Positions 5,880 through 13,148 of a stretch of DNA of 37,492 bases are shown here, piece after piece. The stretch lies in IMG/VR virus record IMGVR_UViG_3300033146_004280, positions 1 to 37,492 of that record; one strand, written 5' to 3'. The position numbers and the translations under genes were made by a program. The notes under the pieces were generated by a model. The model saw only the letters and a list, made by a program, of their open reading frames with translations. It searched no databases and was not told the DNA's origin. Position 1 is the stretch's first letter. Every line of letters starts with the position of its first letter. This DNA is from a virus.

Positions 5880-5885
5880 TATAAT
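5880..5885 (+). promoter_or_regulatory. Early-type promoter -10 box
   Basis: TATAAT in the context ATGGTATAATATAG, followed by AGAAGGA and the start at 5912. It belongs to the host-like promoter series of this window but lacks a good TTTAAGC box. Confidence 0.55.
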
Positions 5886-5911
5886 ATAGTATAATTAAAA
5901 GAAGGATAAGA

Positions 5912-6616
5912 ATGCAAACATCTAAATGTTTCTGTGTAAATTGTGAAACTATTCAACAAGGCGGCTCTAAATGCTTAAAGTGTCAAAGTGACTCTTTATT
6001 CCATATTGGCACTATCGCGAGATTCCCAAAACACCCAAAGAAAGAAGATTACGAATACTTATTTGGTATTTTAATCAACTCAATGACACGTTCTTATGAC
6101 TTAAAAAATGTTACGAAAATTCATAAGTATATTACTAATCACAAATATAGTAATAGTATAAATCCAAATGTAAAATTATCTTATAAAGAGAGAGCTGAAG
6201 CATTACTTAAAACTGCAAATGAAAGAAAACTTCAAAATCAGAAAAAAATTGATGAGAAAAGACTCAGTGGTATTTGGGCTTTTTTTAATGATGATGAACT
6301 CACTGTATTAAAAAACATAGGTACTAAAGATAAAAAAGATTATTATATTCAAGGATTAGGGTTTTTCTTAAGTAGAGAATCTTATAACATCAATGATGAA
6401 ACTAATCCATTTAGACCTAAAAAAGCCCCAAGTAAATGGGTGGGTGATGCAATTTTCTTTAAGACAAGAAGAGAAGCTTTAGCTGTTTCAGCTACAGTAT
6501 GTCAAAAGTTTTTAGATTCTGAAGTCTCTGAAGGACACGGAAAACTAATAGAATTCGCTAAAACGTATGCGAAGAAACAAAGTCTACAGGATTTACTTCC
6601 TGAATATTTTGTATAA
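5912..6616 (+). CDS. Zinc-ribbon protein with PEYFV tail, unknown function
   Basis: The 234-aa protein opens with a four-cysteine zinc ribbon: C-x-x-C at CFCVNC (about 6-11) and C-x-x-C at KCLKC (about 20-24). The rest is basic, with a helical segment near 90-125 and no motif I recognise. It ends LPEYFV, the tail shared by many small proteins here. In this gene the tail codons are CCT GAA TAT TTT GTA and do not overlap the next gene, which has its own AGAAGGA. It heads a probable operon running to 7880 from the promoter at 5880. Confidence 0.7.
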   Translation: MQTSKCFCVNCETIQQGGSKCLKCQSDSLFHIGTIARFPKHPKKEDYEYLFGILINSMTRSYDLKNVTKIHKYITNHKYSNSINPNVKLSYKERAEALLKTANERKLQNQKKIDEKRLSGIWAFFNDDELTVLKNIGTKDKKDYYIQGLGFFLSRESYNINDETNPFRPKKAPSKWVGDAIFFKTRREALAVSATVCQKFLDSEVSEGHGKLIEFAKTYAKKQSLQDLLPEYFV

Positions 6617-6628
6617 GAAGGATTAAAA

Positions 6629-6880
6629 ATGTCAGTGAATAGAAAAGAGATAAGCATAAAACAACATTTTTTAGAATCGGATAATATTTACAAAAGTATT
6701 GCCGGATTTAAGCCAGAAAGTTTACAAAGAATTTCTGATGCTTTAGATCTGTATATGTCTTTAGAAGTTGGTACAGTAGAAGGGTCTGAAGAAGACTTTG
6801 AAAAATTATATGATTGTAGAGTATCATTAGATGTTATTATACAATCTAATATTGAAATTAATAAAATGAAGGAAAAATAA
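6629..6880 (+). CDS. Small acidic protein, unknown
   Basis: This 83-aa protein is predicted to be mostly helical (IAGFKPESLQRISDALDLYMSLE and the C-terminal third) with no recognised motif. An SD (AAGGA) precedes the ATG at good spacing. Its TAA overlaps the next ATG (TAATG), so the two are translationally coupled. It does not carry the PEYF(V/I) tail of its upstream neighbour. Confidence 0.6.
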   Translation: MSVNRKEISIKQHFLESDNIYKSIAGFKPESLQRISDALDLYMSLEVGTVEGSEEDFEKLYDCRVSLDVIIQSNIEINKMKEK

Positions 6881-7521
6881 TGACTGAAGAACAAATGGAT
6901 AGAATGATTGAGATTAGAAATGCTTATAAAGCTGGCGATATTACAGAGCAAGAACATTTAGAAATGATTGATATTGAGGTATTTGGAAATTCTCCAGTAG
7001 AAAAAACAATTTCTATTAAAGAAACTGAAAGTGGTTTTATGACTATGAGGTCTGTACCAATGCAACCAGGGGAATTATATGAACCAGAAGAATATGAGAC
7101 AACACCATTAACAGATGAAGAAGTCGAAAAGCTAGATAGTTATGATAAACTATCTGGATATTCGGATGAAACAAATGATGGTGGAACAATTACATTAGAA
7201 CAAATTTCTAACCACTATTTAGAGATGGGTATTAGCGGCTTTTATCAATTCGATATAGATTGTGATGATAATAAACAAGATGAGTATTTTGTTCAAGTAG
7301 ATGGAGATGACAATTCAAAATTTAGCATTTGGATGGATATTTATAAAGCTAATAACCCAGATGAAGATTTAGAATGGTTCTTTGGTGACACATTAGAGGA
7401 ACCAATGGAATGCTACTACTGGTATGAAAGAAATGAAGATGGCTCTCAATCGGAAGATTCTAAAAAATTCTATGAATTTGTTTCTAAGTATTGCGAACTT
7501 GAAGAAGGAGATGGTTGCTAA
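6880..7521 (+). CDS. Acidic protein, unknown
   Basis: This 213-aa, strongly acidic protein starts with a short helical unit (EEQMDRMIEIRNAYKAGDITEQEHLEMID) of the kind seen in SHOCT-like segments. Further on, FYQFDIDCDDNKQDEYFVQVDGDDNSKFSIW suggests a beta-rich domain. No catalytic motif is visible. The acidic character would suit an inhibitor or DNA mimic, but nothing here demonstrates that. It overlaps both neighbours by one base (TAATG). Confidence 0.6.
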   Translation: MTEEQMDRMIEIRNAYKAGDITEQEHLEMIDIEVFGNSPVEKTISIKETESGFMTMRSVPMQPGELYEPEEYETTPLTDEEVEKLDSYDKLSGYSDETNDGGTITLEQISNHYLEMGISGFYQFDIDCDDNKQDEYFVQVDGDDNSKFSIWMDIYKANNPDEDLEWFFGDTLEEPMECYYWYERNEDGSQSEDSKKFYEFVSKYCELEEGDGC

Positions 7522-7880
7522 TGGGAATGGGATTATTTGGAAGTTCAAGCTCTAGTTTAGTTAATAGTTTCAGTAATGAATATGATGGAATGTATGAACA
7601 TGCAGATACCGCACAAGACCCAGACCCGGAAATTTTCAGAATTGAAGGAACTCTACAGATGGGAGATTATCTTATTGCTGTGATTGTTTACCCAAATTGT
7701 ACAAATTTTGAAGGTAAAAAGGTTATTGTATTTAAAGATACAACAATCAAAGAACTCAATAATATGAAAATAATTGACCCACATTTCTTAGAACAGAATA
7801 AAGTAATTGCTAGATTTGTCCCTACAGATGAAGGCTTAATCTATGCTATTAAATTTATAGATTCATTAATTCTTTCTTAG
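7521..7880 (+). CDS. Small protein, unknown
   Basis: I start this 119-aa protein at the ATG of 7521, which overlaps the previous TAA. A TTG at 7515 is closer to the GGAG at 7507-7510, so the start is uncertain. The N-terminus MGMGLFGSSSSSLVNSF is low-complexity. The remainder alternates beta-like stretches (YLIAVIVYPNC, KKVIVFKD) without a recognised motif. It is the last gene before the promoter of the LRR-like protein. Confidence 0.55.
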   Translation: MGMGLFGSSSSSLVNSFSNEYDGMYEHADTAQDPDPEIFRIEGTLQMGDYLIAVIVYPNCTNFEGKKVIVFKDTTIKELNNMKIIDPHFLEQNKVIARFVPTDEGLIYAIKFIDSLILS

Positions 7881-7914
7881 TTTAAGCCAGTTTTAATGTT
7901 AAACATGGTATAAT
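7881..7914 (+). promoter_or_regulatory. Early promoter with TTTAAGC box
   Basis: TTTAAGC (7881-7887), 21 nt, then TATAAT (7909-7914) in ATGGTATAATATAG. The same box-to-box distance of 21 recurs in ten or more promoters here. It is nearly identical to the promoter at 32739. Confidence 0.7.
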
Positions 7915-7930
7915 ATAGAGAAGGATTATT

Positions 7931-8896
7931 ATGACATTTAAAGAAAAATATGGAGATAAATCAAATGAAGTATATGATGGAGATTTAAACGTATCAATGG
8001 AAAGATTAACATCTTTAGAGGGTTGTTATAAAATAATCAAAGGAGACTTTTATTGTCATAATAATAAACTAACGTCATTTAAGCATTGTCCGGATATCAA
8101 AGGAAACTTTGATTGTTCTAATAATAAAATAACTTCTTTTGAACATTGTCCGGATATCAAAGGAAACTTTGATTGTTCTAATAATAAAATAACTTCTTTT
8201 GAACATTGTCCGGATATCAAAGGAAACTTTGATTGTTCTGATAATAAAATAACGTCTTTTAAACATTGTCCGGATGCCAAAGGAGATTTTAATTGTTCAT
8301 ATAATAAAATAACGTCATTTAAACATTGTCTGGATATCAAAGGATATTTTGATTGTTCTAATAATAAAATAACGTCATTTAAGCATTGTCCAGATATCAA
8401 AGGATATTTTGATTGTTCATATAATAAAATAACGTCATTTAAGCATTGTCCAGATGTCAAAGGAGACTTTTATTGTCATAATAATAAAATAACGTCTTTT
8501 GAACATTGTCTGGATATCAAAGGATATTTTGATTGTTCTAATAATGAACTAACGTCATTTGAACATTGTCCGGATGTCAGAGGGATCTTTAATTGTTCTA
8601 ATAATAAAATAACGTCTTTTAAACATTGTCCAGATGTCAAAGGAGACTTTTATTGTCATAATAATGAACTAACGTCATTTAAACATTGTCCAGATGCCAA
8701 AGGAGACTTTGATTGTCATAATAATAAAATAACGTCTTTTGAACATTGTCCGAATATTAAAAGAGGCTTTTATTGTTCTAATAATAAAATAACGGTATTT
8801 AAATATATTAAATATTATAAAATTATTAATTTTGATTTAGAACATTTAGAATATCTAGAATACTGTAATATACATTATCCAGAGTATTTAGTTTAA
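7931..8896 (+). CDS. Leucine-rich-repeat-like protein, PEYLV tail
   Basis: The 321-aa protein is built of about thirteen 20-residue repeats of the form CPDIKGNFDCSNNKITSFEH (about residues 37-297). This resembles the short LRR-like repeats common in phage proteins, giving a solenoid for protein binding. The DNA repeat unit is exactly 60 bp, and the units starting 8101 and 8161 are identical, showing recent expansion. The first 22 residues and the promoter are nearly the same as those of 32789-33463, so the two are duplicates with different repeat numbers. It ends YPEYLV. The partner is unknown. Confidence 0.75.
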   Translation: MTFKEKYGDKSNEVYDGDLNVSMERLTSLEGCYKIIKGDFYCHNNKLTSFKHCPDIKGNFDCSNNKITSFEHCPDIKGNFDCSNNKITSFEHCPDIKGNFDCSDNKITSFKHCPDAKGDFNCSYNKITSFKHCLDIKGYFDCSNNKITSFKHCPDIKGYFDCSYNKITSFKHCPDVKGDFYCHNNKITSFEHCLDIKGYFDCSNNELTSFEHCPDVRGIFNCSNNKITSFKHCPDVKGDFYCHNNELTSFKHCPDAKGDFDCHNNKITSFEHCPNIKRGFYCSNNKITVFKYIKYYKIINFDLEHLEYLEYCNIHYPEYLV

Positions 8897-8919
8897 ATTT
8901 AAGTAAAATTTAAGTAAAA

Positions 8920-8953
8920 TTTAAGCCAGTTTTAATGTTAAACATGGTATAAT
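8920..8953 (+). promoter_or_regulatory. Early promoter with phased TTTAAG boxes
   Basis: TTTAAGC at 8920 and TATAAT at 8948-8953 are 21 nt apart. Upstream, AAATTTAAGT is repeated twice at 11-bp steps, about one helical turn, which would suit a DNA-binding activator. It drives the operon 8988-10792 that ends in SmpB. Confidence 0.65.
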
Positions 8954-8987
8954 ATGAAGAACATAAATAGATTTTAAAGGAATTATT

Positions 8988-9224
8988 ATGAGAAATGAAA
9001 GAAGAAGTACAAGTAGAAGTAAAGTTAGAGTATTTTTTATATTAGAAATTATTATATCAGTAATGCTAGTATATGTATTATCATTAATGTCATTACCAAC
9101 TGGAATATTAATAGGAGCATTTGTATTTTTAATGTTTAGTCCATTTAATAGATTTACAGAGAAGTGTTCATTTATTACAGCAAATTTTGTAATTAATAGC
9201 GAGAGAAATTTTAGAAAAGTTTAA
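8988..9224 (+). CDS. Small membrane protein
   Basis: The 78-aa protein has a basic N-terminus (RNERRSTSRSKVR), two likely transmembrane helices (about 15-35, VFFILEIIISVMLVYVLSLM, and 38-55, TGILIGAFVFLMF), and a basic C-terminal tail. The positive-inside rule would put both ends in the cytoplasm. It is the first gene after the promoter at 8920 and precedes the receiver/phosphoesterase/SmpB group by 23 nt. It has no family I recognise. Confidence 0.6.
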   Translation: MRNERRSTSRSKVRVFFILEIIISVMLVYVLSLMSLPTGILIGAFVFLMFSPFNRFTEKCSFITANFVINSERNFRKV

Positions 9225-9247
9225 TAAAATATAAAGAAGGAACAAGA

Positions 9248-9568
9248 ATGAAACCATACACAATGTACTTAGATGATATTAGAGACCCTAAAAATGATTA
9301 TACAGTAATCGCTAGAACTTCGCAAGAAGCTATCGATTATTTAACTTGCCCTTTAGGTTGTCCTGTATTTATTTCATTTGACCACGATTTAGGTGGTGAT
9401 GATACAGCTATGGTTGTTATTAAATTTATGATTGAAAGAGACTTAGATATGAATGGGGAATTTATCCCTAAGGGTTTCGAGTTTAATGTTCATAGTGCTA
9501 ATCCAGTTGGAGCAGCAAATATTAACGGTTACTTAAATAGTTATTTAAATCAGAAGGATAGAAAATGA
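9248..9568 (+). CDS. Receiver-like protein of the cyclic-phosphate processing type (cREC)
   Basis: This 106-aa stand-alone domain shows YLDDIRDP (7-14), ISFDHDLGGDDTAM (about 43-56) and VHSANPVGAANI (about 84-95). That pattern fits the cyclic-phosphate processing receiver domain family described from RNA-repair gene neighbourhoods, in which the acidic and His residues are thought to act on 2',3'-cyclic phosphates. The next gene is a metallophosphoesterase overlapping by ATGA, and SmpB is three genes on. This supports a role in RNA end healing. Activity is inferred; a plain phosphoacceptor receiver is the alternative. Confidence 0.65.
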   Translation: MKPYTMYLDDIRDPKNDYTVIARTSQEAIDYLTCPLGCPVFISFDHDLGGDDTAMVVIKFMIERDLDMNGEFIPKGFEFNVHSANPVGAANINGYLNSYLNQKDRK

Positions 9569-10119
9569 GTAAAGTATTTACAACATCAGATTATCATTTT
9601 GGGCATAAAGCTATCTGTAAATACAGAGACCAGTTTAAAACTCCAGATGAACACGATGAATATATTATGGAACAATTTAGAAAAGTTGTCGGTAAAAGAG
9701 ATTTAACGTATTTCCTAGGAGATATGGCTTTTACTGAAGAAGGCTTAGATAAAATTGCGACATTACCAGGTCGTAAAAGACTTATCATGGGTAACCACTG
9801 TTTTCAACACTATTCAAAATATCAAGATAAAATATTTGAAGTTTTTGAAGAAGTTTTAGGCTCTAAGAAATATAAAGGAGCTTGGTTAAGTCATATTCCA
9901 ATTCATCCAGATGAGCTTAGAGGTAACTATTGTATTCATGGGCATGGGCACAATTATGAAATAGATGATAAACGTTATCAAAGTGTATGTCTTGAAATTA
10001 CGGATTATAAGCCTGTAGAAATTAAAGATGTTATTTCTGAACTTGCTAGAAAAAACCCTGAATATGAGACAGCAAGATTAAAACAAAAAGAAGAAAGATT
10101 TAAAAGAGAGGTAATGTAA
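9565..10119 (+). CDS. Calcineurin-like metallophosphoesterase
   Basis: The 184-aa protein carries the full motif set: DYHFGH (8-13), GDMAF (about 52-56), GNH (about 76-78), SHIPIHP and the final GHGHN, which bind two metals and cleave phosphoester bonds. The substrate is not evident. Given the upstream cREC gene (ATGA overlap) and the downstream SmpB, an RNA end or cyclic-phosphate substrate is plausible; a nucleotide second messenger is another option. It overlaps the following gene by TAATG. Confidence 0.8.
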   Translation: MSKVFTTSDYHFGHKAICKYRDQFKTPDEHDEYIMEQFRKVVGKRDLTYFLGDMAFTEEGLDKIATLPGRKRLIMGNHCFQHYSKYQDKIFEVFEEVLGSKKYKGAWLSHIPIHPDELRGNYCIHGHGHNYEIDDKRYQSVCLEITDYKPVEIKDVISELARKNPEYETARLKQKEERFKREVM

Positions 10120-10349
10120 TGCAAGAATATAAGAAAATAAAAAAACCATATAGAATTATTAAGAAACATAATACATATTATTTTCAGAAGAGAGGATTTT
10201 TGTGGGGTTGGAATGACAAGTATATTATGTCAAGCTTACACAACTGTAAAGCAGGATATTTCCAGGAAGTATTAAGAGAAAAATATCCTGACTTAGACTT
10301 AGATGAAGTTATAAAAAAATATGTAGACTGCTCAAAAGTGAGAGACTAA
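10119..10349 (+). CDS. Small aromatic-rich protein, unknown
   Basis: The 76-aa basic protein has a core YRIIKKHNTYYFQKRGFLWGWNDKY. It recalls the start of the frameshifted gene at 35503 (HYRVQWK, then WFWWYL), so the two may belong to one small phage family. Near the end it has LREKYPDLDL, distantly like the PEYFV tail, but the protein continues. It overlaps both neighbours by one base and is coupled to smpB. Confidence 0.6.
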   Translation: MQEYKKIKKPYRIIKKHNTYYFQKRGFLWGWNDKYIMSSLHNCKAGYFQEVLREKYPDLDLDEVIKKYVDCSKVRD

Positions 10350-10792
10350 TGAAAATATTATCTAATAATAAGAAAGCTAAATTCGATTACTTTTTAAGTG
10401 ATTGTTTAGAAGCCGGTATGGTATTAACAGGTGCTGAGACTAAATCAATTGTTTCTGGGAATATTTCACTAAAAGAATCTTATGTAAAAATTATAGGCTC
10501 AGAAGTTTTCTTAATCGGTGCGCAAGTTACACCATCACAAAATCTTGTATTTTCAAGTTACAGTGATTTCAATTCTAATAGAGATAAGAAATTATTACTG
10601 AATAAAAAGCAAATTAAGAAGTACAGTAAACTAACTCAAGAAGTTGGTACAACTTTAATATTAAAAGATGTTTATGTTGCTGAAAACGGAAAGATTAAAT
10701 GTACTGTTTGTGTAGGAAAAGGTAAAAAGAATTTTCAGAAGAAAAATCTTATTAAAGAGAGAGATTTAGATAGACAAATTGGAGAGGTTTAA
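10349..10792 (+). CDS. smpB: SmpB, tmRNA-binding protein
   Basis: The 147-aa protein aligns along its length with the bacterial SmpB pattern: NNKKAKFDYFLSDCLEAGMVLTGAETKS (6-33), GNISLKESYVKI (37-48), FLIGAQVTP, a KKLLLNKKQIKK helix (about 80-91), GTTLILKDVYV, and the tail KGKKNFQKKNLIKERDLDR that enters the mRNA channel. SmpB binds tmRNA and brings it to stalled ribosomes. Together with the tmRNA at 5481 it makes a complete phage trans-translation pair. It is last in the 8988-10792 operon, with a TAATG overlap upstream. Its 3' end overlaps by 27 nt an endonuclease remnant on the other strand, which may have replaced the last residues. Confidence 0.92.
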   Translation: MKILSNNKKAKFDYFLSDCLEAGMVLTGAETKSIVSGNISLKESYVKIIGSEVFLIGAQVTPSQNLVFSSYSDFNSNRDKKLLLNKKQIKKYSKLTQEVGTTLILKDVYVAENGKIKCTVCVGKGKKNFQKKNLIKERDLDRQIGEV

Positions 10793-11059
10793 TTTACAAT
10801 TATCTAAATGCCATCTTTTTATAACATTTATTGATATCATACATTTACAATGAGGGCATTTCTCTTTTTTATGTACCTTACCTTTATGAATTCCTTTCAT
10901 TTTTAATTTCCGCTCTTCTGAAAATTTAATTCCTAAATTTGCGTCACTTAATTTTCTTTTATGCTCTTCGGTTTTAATAATTCCTTTTTTAGCTTTCGAT
11001 ATATTTTTATTATGTTCTTCTGAATTCTTTCTGCCTAATTTAGATTTTGACATTTTCAA
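10766..11059 (-). pseudogene. C-terminal half of a frameshifted homing endonuclease
   Basis: In this frame the protein reads KMSKSKLGRKNSEEHNKN, GIIKTEEHKRKLSDANLG and GIKFSEERKLKMKG, three NUMOD3-type DNA-binding repeats. A Cys/His finger follows (CPHCKCM with a later HLDNC). The only start is a TTG overlapping the stop of the upstream ORF (AATTGA), and the preceding ORF ends GYKHTEKTN. In intact relatives that runs directly into KLKMSKSKLG. One missing T explains the break. It is either a dead gene, a sequencing indel or a frameshift product. Confidence 0.65.
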
Positions 11060-11547
11060 TTTGTTTTTTCTGTATGTTTATATCCCAAATGTACAGAGAT
11101 TAAATTGCTATTATTATAAAATTCATTTTTTGTAACTGTTAAAGTAACACCATTTTCATCGATACAATGGACTTGGTCAAAATGAGATTTACTTAAGTTA
11201 TCCCTATGCTCATCATTAAAAGTATTATTTATTCTATACCATTTTATAGCTAATGATTTATTCATATACTTATCATTATATATTAGATTATGCCTTTTCT
11301 GATAAATATATTCGGCTATTGTTGCCATGTTTCTTTTATAAAATTTTCTTAAAATTTTAGTCTTAAACAAATGTGGATTATTTTTTCTTTCCTGGACCCA
11401 AATTTTCTTATATTTTTTAGATGATACTGAACCATTATAACCATTTTCGATTTTCGATATAGTACCAGATCCAAAATACCATGGTGGTAATTTATTACCT
11501 AAATAATGAGTTAAATATATACAATATTCTTTTTGATTTCTAGACAT
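11056..11547 (-). CDS. GIY-YIG homing endonuclease, N-terminal part of a frameshifted gene
   Basis: The 163-aa reading frame starts after a good SD (TATAGGAG). It holds a divergent GIY-YIG domain: YCIYLTHYLG (8-17), WYFGSGTISKI (23-33), then TKILRKFYKRNMATIAEY. It ends at a stop where the NUMOD3 region should begin; that region continues in the +1 frame at 11059. A late promoter and pseudoknot leader lie upstream on the same strand. It is inserted tail-to-tail against smpB. Confidence 0.7.
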   Translation of the reverse strand: MSRNQKEYCIYLTHYLGNKLPPWYFGSGTISKIENGYNGSVSSKKYKKIWVQERKNNPHLFKTKILRKFYKRNMATIAEYIYQKRHNLIYNDKYMNKSLAIKWYRINNTFNDEHRDNLSKSHFDQVHCIDENGVTLTVTKNEFYNNSNLISVHLGYKHTEKTN

Positions 11548-11571
11548 TGAAGTCTCCTATAATTTATAATT

Positions 11572-11646
11572 ATAAGAGGGTTGATGGACCAAAATATATA
11601 AGCCGATAGGTCCATCAAGAGTATCGGCTTATATATTATCTCTTAT
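11572..11646 (-). ncRNA. 5' pseudoknot leader (copy 4)
   Basis: Read on the minus strand. The outer stem ATAAGAG (11646-11640) pairs with CTCTTAT (11578-11572). Stem A is a perfect 16 bp (11637-11622 with 11608-11593). Stem B is TTGATGGACC (11618-11609) with GGTCCATCAA (11590-11581). The order A, B, A', B' makes an H-type pseudoknot. The promoter TATAAATA (11658-11651) is 4 nt upstream of the outer stem. The start codon follows 24 nt after the leader. Confidence 0.75.
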
Positions 11647-11679
11647 GATATATTTATATAAGCTAAATACTTATAAAAT

Positions 11680-12882
11680 CTAAAATTTATATACTATTTT
11701 AAACTCTATTTTATCTAAATTTGTAAACCAATCTTCTTTTTGTTGAACATTTTCGATATCGGTTGATTTAGAAATTGAGAAGAAATTAGGAACTTTTCTT
11801 GAAATTGTTTTGGTATATCTTGACTCTATACTTAAGTTATCTGTAATATCGAAACCACCAAAAACACTGTATTGGTCGGCTTCTCTATTTTGCCACCATG
11901 AATGATTACTTAAGAATAAAGTACCATGATTCATTGAAACCCAATTAGCATATGTTTTAAAATATTCAGTACCTATAAAATATCCATGACTACCAATTTC
12001 GTCTTCATATTTTAAATTTGCTTTCCAAGCATAACCAGTGTTATCTTGATTTTCTGTTTCAAATCCTGCATAAGGTAAAAATGGTTGGTAAGATGCAGGC
12101 ACTCTTGAATCTATTAATCCTTCAACATTTTCTTTTGAATTACTAATACCACCTTCTATTGAGAATAAAAATCCAGAATAAGCAGTATCATCAAAAATAT
12201 ATCCAGCGCCATATAAAGTTATATCTGTATAATCTAATGGTTCTTCTGTACCACTATTGGAAACAACATTTGCAGTAAAATAATTTAGTTCAAAGTAATG
12301 TCTGTCTTTTTCATAATTAATAATTGAGAAAAATCCATCACTACCATCATTATTATCATAACCTAATGAGTTATAATTTGCTTTATTGGTCCATTCGGCT
12401 ACACCAGCAATAAAATTAACACCTTCATATTCATATCTTAAGAATGAACCTAAGAATACTTGGTCAATTAGTAGCTCAATACCATTTCCACCATGTTTAG
12501 ATGGTTCCTGGATTTCTGAAAATTTTCCACCTCTAAATGGAATAAATCCACCGTATACCGAAATATCTTTATACTTATGAGATAACATAATAGAATTAAT
12601 TTGAAGATCATTTCTTTTTTTGTATCCTAATGATACATTTTTATAATCTGGGATTTCTTTATTGTGGTGAAATGCTTCAACATCTATATCTAATCCAAAG
12701 TGATAATACTCAGCTCTTACATTAAAATCCCAAGCTACTCTATGTAAATCGTCGTGAGATTTTATATATTTCGATTTACCACTTCCATAAATTGAATGTG
12801 TCTTTAAGATATTTTCCATTTCAAATTTAAACTCTTCTCCAAATAATGCTATACCCAATAATAAAACTAAGACTATTCTCAT
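11680..12882 (-). CDS. Outer-membrane beta-barrel (porin-like) protein
   Basis: The 400-aa protein begins with a signal peptide (MRIVLVLLLGIALFG, about 1-15). The rest alternates short amphipathic strands rich in Tyr, Phe and Gly, such as SVYGGFIPFRGG, SFLRYEYEGVNFIAGV and YFIGTEYF. It ends KIEFKIVYKF, a C-terminal Phe strand of the type the Bam machinery recognises. A barrel of the porin class is the likely fold; substrate and family are unknown. It is the last gene of the minus-strand operon, coupled by an ATGA overlap to the exported protein upstream, with GGGAG as SD. A host-derived porin carried by a phage could change uptake or block superinfection. Confidence 0.75.
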   Translation of the reverse strand: MRIVLVLLLGIALFGEEFKFEMENILKTHSIYGSGKSKYIKSHDDLHRVAWDFNVRAEYYHFGLDIDVEAFHHNKEIPDYKNVSLGYKKRNDLQINSIMLSHKYKDISVYGGFIPFRGGKFSEIQEPSKHGGNGIELLIDQVFLGSFLRYEYEGVNFIAGVAEWTNKANYNSLGYDNNDGSDGFFSIINYEKDRHYFELNYFTANVVSNSGTEEPLDYTDITLYGAGYIFDDTAYSGFLFSIEGGISNSKENVEGLIDSRVPASYQPFLPYAGFETENQDNTGYAWKANLKYEDEIGSHGYFIGTEYFKTYANWVSMNHGTLFLSNHSWWQNREADQYSVFGGFDITDNLSIESRYTKTISRKVPNFFSISKSTDIENVQQKEDWFTNLDKIEFKIVYKF

Positions 12883-13148
12883 GATAATCTCCCGAAGTTA
12901 AGTTTCTTGCTATAATTATAAAGGCAAAGCATCAAAATCTTTTTTTCTTCTTTAGATATGTGATAAATGTAACATTTATCGTTATTATTAAGAAAGCGAA
13001 TCCAGCCTTTAGTACTTTTAGTTCTAAAATCTAATCCTTTTTTTATAAGAATAGATTGGATTTTTTTATTTAAAGAACAAGCTTCACTTGCTGTTGCTTC
13101 TACAGATAAGAATAATAAAATAATAATAATAATTGCTAATGATTTCAT
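12879..13148 (-). CDS. Small exported protein, unknown
   Basis: The 89-aa protein has a clear signal peptide (MKSLAIIIIILLFLSVEATA, cleavage near 20-22). The mature part is short and basic, with three Cys (SEACSLN, DKCYIYH, MLCLYN). It overlaps the histidine kinase (ATGA) upstream and the barrel gene (ATGA) downstream. Its position between a sensor and an outer-membrane protein suggests a periplasmic accessory or ligand-binding role, but nothing in the sequence proves it. Confidence 0.65.
   Translation of the reverse strand: MKSLAIIIIILLFLSVEATASEACSLNKKIQSILIKKGLDFRTKSTKGWIRFLNNNDKCYIYHISKEEKKILMLCLYNYSKKLNFGRLS

Noticed and set aside
8056-8460. Long antisense frames opposite the LRR-like gene (also 8075-8266 and 32884-33138)
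   Set aside because: They are mirror images of the 60-bp coding repeats; periodic repeats keep the opposite frames open by chance.
7931-8896. CRISPR-like 60-bp periodicity
   Set aside because: The repeats are contiguous, in frame and encode a solenoid protein.
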